A stretch of DNA of 64,000 nucleotides from contig JBFXAJ010000004.1 in assembly GCA_050184415.1 (NCBI GenBank), forward strand, positions 106,120 through 170,119, read 5' to 3'. The DNA comes from JADLGL01 sp050184415. Its GTDB lineage: Bacteria; Pseudomonadota; Alphaproteobacteria; Rhizobiales; Kaistiaceae. Positions 60,598-64,000 of this stretch are shown here, piece by piece (the stretch's first letter is position 1; each line of letters starts with the position of its first letter). Under the pieces are notes generated by a model. It saw nothing but the letters and a program-made list of their open reading frames with translations. It did no database searches and was not told the origin of the DNA. A program made the position numbers and the translations under genes.

Positions 60598-61725
60598 TTG
60601 CATTCCGTCGCTGCCCAGCCCCACATTGAGACTTGGCGTGAACCTCAGTCCGTAGTCCTTGATGGGTTGAGAGCGAGCGCCGCTGCCCTGGTGTTCCTGG
60701 CCCACCTGCGAATTATCCTTCTGCCTCCCTATGATGCTTTGCCTCCGTCGGACCAATCGGCTCTGTCCCTTGCATTTTACCTTATCTCACGTCCGGCGCA
60801 CTCTGCGGTCCTCGTGTTCTTTGTGTTGAGCGGGCATTTGGTACTGGGACGAATTATATCAAGACTGCGGGCAGACACGTTTAATCTTACGACATACTCT
60901 GTCGATCGTGTTACACGAATAGTCTTACCGCTGCTCCCAGCTTTACTCCTAACCAAAATAGTAGCCGATTCACTTGAAATACCTTTTACATTTAGCTCCA
61001 TAGTACTTCATGCAGTCGGCCTGAACGAGGTTATCGTTGATACGACGAGGGCAAATCCGCCGCTCTGGAGCTTGGCGTACGAGATTTGGTTCTATATCCT
61101 TGGTGGCGCCGTCGCCCTACTGGTCGGCCGTCGCTATGTGCTTCAAGGCATCGCAATTCTTGCCTGCATCATCATCGTGTTTTCGATCTTGAACGCGAGC
61201 TACCTCCTCTTCTGGATTTTTGGAGGGATCACAGTCTCGGTCCTGCCCTTCCGATTCAACGGGCAGGCCGTTATCGGGTGCGCACTCGCCGCCGTCGGCT
61301 TCATTCTTGCAGAACTCAGTTCACCCGGCGCGCCCTGGACCAGCGCCATCCAGTGGCACAGTCTGTTCAACGGTTTGCTTTGTGTCGGCCTTGGACTAGC
61401 TTTGCCACGCCTCGCGGAAATCCGAATCCGGCAAAGGGCGGTCATTTTCCTAGCAACGGCAGGAAGCGCCGTTTCATACTCCATGTATGTTGTTCATTAC
61501 CCGTTTCTTCTGTTAGTTGCCGCTTACGTTGTTACGCCAGTTACCACGTTGTCGACAGCCAATGTTCTACAGCTGTTGTTGGCGGCAACGATCTGCATTC
61601 TTGCCTGCCTGGCCTTCTACTTCTGCACGGAGAAATGGACTACGCTGCTAAGGCGCACGATTGCCGAGAGGATGAGAGCCGGTTCCACCCCCGGCTTGGC
61701 TCGATCAGATGTCGGCAAACCTTAG
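60598..61725 (+). CDS. Membrane acyltransferase, family 3 (OafA/YrhL-like)
   Basis: O-acyltransferase of 375 aa with about ten membrane segments. The family start VVLDGLRASAAALVFLAHLRIIL holds the conserved Arg and His. FVLSGHLVLGRI, WSLAYEIWFYILGG and SYSMYVVHYPFLLL are further hallmarks. It likely acetylates or succinylates the surface glycan. The start is TTG at 60598. Base composition is clearly lower in GC than in most of the window. It overlaps the flippase gene by 17 bp. Confidence 0.9.
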   Translation: MHSVAAQPHIETWREPQSVVLDGLRASAAALVFLAHLRIILLPPYDALPPSDQSALSLAFYLISRPAHSAVLVFFVLSGHLVLGRIISRLRADTFNLTTYSVDRVTRIVLPLLPALLLTKIVADSLEIPFTFSSIVLHAVGLNEVIVDTTRANPPLWSLAYEIWFYILGGAVALLVGRRYVLQGIAILACIIIVFSILNASYLLFWIFGGITVSVLPFRFNGQAVIGCALAAVGFILAELSSPGAPWTSAIQWHSLFNGLLCVGLGLALPRLAEIRIRQRAVIFLATAGSAVSYSMYVVHYPFLLLVAAYVVTPVTTLSTANVLQLLLAATICILACLAFYFCTEKWTTLLRRTIAERMRAGSTPGLARSDVGKP

Positions 61726-63064
61726 CCCCCTTTCTATCGATTCCCATCGCCCGGCGCCCGTGGCGCGATGGTTCGGTCCTATTGCGAATGCCGGACGATC
61801 CCTAAGTAGGGGAGCAGCCTGGACCATCGCCGGCACCGCCGGATTTCGCGTTCTGGCTCTCGTCACCATGATTCTTGTGGGCCGCCTTCTTGGGCCCGCC
61901 GATTTCGGGGCGCTTGGTTTGGTGCAGTCCACTCTCGGCGTAGCCGCGCTTCTGGCAGGGATTGGATTTGGCAACGCCTCGACCCGTTTCGTCGCGCATT
62001 ATGCCGACATCGACCCCGAAAGGGCGGGACGGATTGCAGGACTGCTGTCTCTCAGCTCGCTGACGGCGATCTCGTTGGTCACGGTCGCGCTGCTCGTTGG
62101 CGCGCATGGCTTGGCGAAGCTAATCTTGGGGGACGCCGATCTGAACGGACCGCTGATGCTCGGGGCCCTCCTCGTTGCAACTTGGTCGCTCAGGGGCGTG
62201 CAGAACGGTCTTTGGACTGCCGTGGACGGTTTCCGGACGCTGGCTATCCTTAATCTTCTCGATGGCCTGCTTTCGCTCCTCGCAACGATCGCGCTGGTGT
62301 CGTTTTTCGGGCTCGGCGGAGCGATCGCGGGTCTTGCGCTTGGCTCAGGTCTTGCGTGGGTCCTCGGCGAGATCGCCATCCGGCGCGCCTTGCGACAGCG
62401 GGGCGTCCGCCTCCAGTATCGCGGCGCCTGGCAAGAACGAAAACTTCTTGTCGCATACGCCCTTCCAAGCACAATGTCCGGGTTGGTGACGACGCCGGTC
62501 CTCTGGGTGGTAATGGCCTATGTAAGCCGCGTGGAGGGGCAGGCCGCGCTTGGCCTCTACAATGCCGCGTATCAATGGCACGGACCGGCCTTTTTCATTC
62601 CTACCATGCTTACGGTGGTGAGCATGCCCCGACTGGTGAAGGCTTGGAGCGCCAACGATTCCACGACGTTCAGAGCCATTTCCGCGTGGCTCTATTTTGC
62701 TGTCCTGCTGCTCACGGTTCCGCTCGCGTTGGCCGGCTCGCTGGCCAGTAGGCACATCATGGCGCTCTACGGCGAAGCCTTCGCTGCCGCCGCGCCAATG
62801 CTGGTGCTGCTCCTTGCAGCGGCCCCGTTCCATGCGCTGTGGCGAGTGTCGGCAACTCTCCTCTACGGAATGGACAAGCCGTGGATGGTGTTGGCTTCAA
62901 ACCTGCTTTGGGCCGTAGTTCTCGGCCTCTTCACCGCGTTGGCCATCGGGGAGTGGGGGACGACTGCCCTCGCGGCCGGGTTCCTGGCCGCTTATGTCGC
63001 CTCTTCCGCGGGGTGCCTAATCGGCGTCGGTGTGAGCGCCAAGCGAATGCGGAGTAAGGCGTGA
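61709..63064 (+). CDS. Polysaccharide flippase (Wzx/MOP family)
   Basis: Inner-membrane protein of 451 aa with 12 or so membrane segments that moves lipid-linked repeat units across the membrane. Family features are LSRGAAWTIAGTAGFRVLALVTMILVGRLLGPADFGALGLVQSTL near the N-terminus and NASTRFVAHY, typical of the oligosaccharide-translocase branch. Basic loops lie between the helices. It overlaps both the acyltransferase gene (17 bp) and the following gene (4 bp). Confidence 0.9.
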   Translation: MSANLSPLSIDSHRPAPVARWFGPIANAGRSLSRGAAWTIAGTAGFRVLALVTMILVGRLLGPADFGALGLVQSTLGVAALLAGIGFGNASTRFVAHYADIDPERAGRIAGLLSLSSLTAISLVTVALLVGAHGLAKLILGDADLNGPLMLGALLVATWSLRGVQNGLWTAVDGFRTLAILNLLDGLLSLLATIALVSFFGLGGAIAGLALGSGLAWVLGEIAIRRALRQRGVRLQYRGAWQERKLLVAYALPSTMSGLVTTPVLWVVMAYVSRVEGQAALGLYNAAYQWHGPAFFIPTMLTVVSMPRLVKAWSANDSTTFRAISAWLYFAVLLLTVPLALAGSLASRHIMALYGEAFAAAAPMLVLLLAAAPFHALWRVSATLLYGMDKPWMVLASNLLWAVVLGLFTALAIGEWGTTALAAGFLAAYVASSAGCLIGVGVSAKRMRSKA

Positions 63065-64000
63065 CGCCCGGCGTCGGACGCCCCGCCACAGTCTTGCGCG
63101 CTTCACGATTGGGCGAAGCCCGATTGCGGAACTCGCGCCCGCTCATTCTGGCCCTTATAGCCAGCTATGTCGGACTGTTCTCCTATATCTACGTCGCGTG
63201 GGCCAGCCCCGCATTCTACTATTTCGGCTTCACCTATGCTCCATCGACATCGACCGTGGCTGCGGCGCTCGTAGCTATCGCCGTCTTTGCGTTCGCCCTG
63301 CCAAGGTCGATTGGCCGCCTGTCGGATTTCGTCATTTGGCTCATCTTCATGGGAATCTACATTCCCATGGTGATGACGGCCGGAATGCAGGGGACGAGTC
63401 TAGACAATGCCACACTCCTGATCGCTTCACTCGCGGTTTCCTTCTTTCTTATTGTAAAAATTCCGCGAATTTACGTCCGCCCGCCTTTTCGGCTGGCAAC
63501 GACATATTCCAGTGATCGATTCTTCCTGATGGTCTGCGTACTATATTTTCTCATTCTTTTTTACTATATGTATTCGTACGGATCCCTTTTGTCCTTCTCC
63601 ACCTTTGGTGAGATCTACGAGCAGCGGGCCAGATACGCCGGCGCCCAAAGCACAGCGTTGGCTGTATATGCCACGGGGTGGCTAGCTACCGCGCTAAATC
63701 CGTATCTGATAGCAACCGGGCTTCTAGACCGCAGCAAACGACTGTGGCTATTCATCGGCATTTTCGGTCAATTGCTCGTCTATATGGGGTCTGCGGGCAA
63801 GATTGTCTTTGCGATTGTCCTTGTTACACTCTGTTTCTTTGCCTTCGTGGTCAGGAATGGCGGTATATCTGTTGCGCGACTGGTGATCGGCTGTATCATC
63901 CTTCTATTGTTGATTTTACTAGCGCTAGTATTGACTGGCTACCGGCCTACCGGAATCGCGCTCGATTTGCTTTCGGTCGGCTACATGCGAACGCTAGGAA
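63061..64000 (+). CDS. Multi-pass membrane protein, probable O-antigen/exopolysaccharide polymerase (Wzy-like), cut by window edge
   Basis: An open frame begins GTG ACG CCC at 63061, overlapping the flippase stop (GTGA), and runs to the right edge without a stop (313 codons). It begins MTPGVGRPATVLRASRLGEA and then has at least eight hydrophobic segments (LILALIASYVGLFSYIYVAW, FVIWLIFMGIYIPMVMTAG, LFIGIFGQLLVYMGSAGKIV, LVIGCIILLLLILLALVL). The polymerase guess rests on topology and on its place after the flippase; Wzy proteins share little sequence. Its AT-rich codon use stands out most of all genes here. Confidence 0.7.
   Translation, partial: MTPGVGRPATVLRASRLGEARLRNSRPLILALIASYVGLFSYIYVAWASPAFYYFGFTYAPSTSTVAAALVAIAVFAFALPRSIGRLSDFVIWLIFMGIYIPMVMTAGMQGTSLDNATLLIASLAVSFFLIVKIPRIYVRPPFRLATTYSSDRFFLMVCVLYFLILFYYMYSYGSLLSFSTFGEIYEQRARYAGAQSTALAVYATGWLATALNPYLIATGLLDRSKRLWLFIGIFGQLLVYMGSAGKIVFAIVLVTLCFFAFVVRNGGISVARLVIGCIILLLLILLALVLTGYRPTGIALDLLSVGYMRTLG

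Overview
The window is high-GC DNA (about two thirds or more G+C by eye) from an alphaproteobacterium, most likely of the order Hyphomicrobiales (Rhizobiales). The evidence is an irr regulator beside fabA-fabB-fabI, a class I lysyl-tRNA synthetase, a plant-type glutamate-cysteine ligase, a PdhS/CbrA-type cell-cycle kinase, candidate Irr boxes (ICE motifs), and a tRNA-His without the usual G-1:C73 pair. It is chromosomal. I saw no rRNA, phage, insertion sequence or CRISPR array.

Layout. 1-5.8 kb (minus strand): malate synthase (cut by the left edge), DUF3422 protein, 1-Cys peroxiredoxin, gshA, rsmE. 5.9-8.2 kb: xseA and an outer-membrane beta-barrel. 8.2-11.8 kb: an ABC transporter of the FecCD/BtuCD type behind a cobalamin riboswitch, so probably a B12 or corrinoid importer. 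12-16 kb: DUF2076 protein, a 54-aa membrane protein, tRNA-His and a large PAS histidine kinase. 16.1-25.7 kb: iron-related genes (FbpA/FbpB-type transporter without its ATPase, bacterioferritin, Bfd) with AsmA, glucokinase, an FGGY kinase and CoxG between them. 25.8-32.2 kb: two RNA-methyltransferase-like genes with lspA, an amino-acid binding protein, a TerB protein, lysK and an SH3 protein. 32.2-35.6 kb: irr divergent from fabA-fabB-fabI. 35.7-43.7 kb: small envelope proteins, lepA, a GNAT protein, a DUF3592 protein, otsB and otsA.

The most striking segment is 44.7-49.3 kb. It holds a complete vanHAX operon (D-lactate dehydrogenase, D-Ala-D-Lac ligase, D-Ala-D-Ala dipeptidase) with a divergent vanR-vanS-like two-component system. 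The three enzymes are 322, 343 and 202 aa. Key residues fall at the same numbers as I recall for enterococcal VanA (His244) and VanX (Arg71, His116, Asp123, Glu181, His184). This set remodels peptidoglycan precursors to evade glycopeptides in Gram-positive bacteria, and is unexpected in an outer-membrane-bearing host.

49.5-64 kb is a cell-surface polysaccharide locus: O-antigen ligase, a class A PBP, phosphatase, Wzz/Wzc co-polymerase-kinase, an RfaH/NusG-like antiterminator with an ops-like site downstream, initiating glycosyltransferase, methyltransferase, acyltransferase, flippase and a polymerase cut by the right edge. The last 3.4 kb is visibly AT-richer, as is common for exchanged O-antigen or capsule genes.

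The intergenic regions carry at least two dispersed palindromic repeat families. One copy appears to supply the ribosome-binding site and start codon of a downstream gene.
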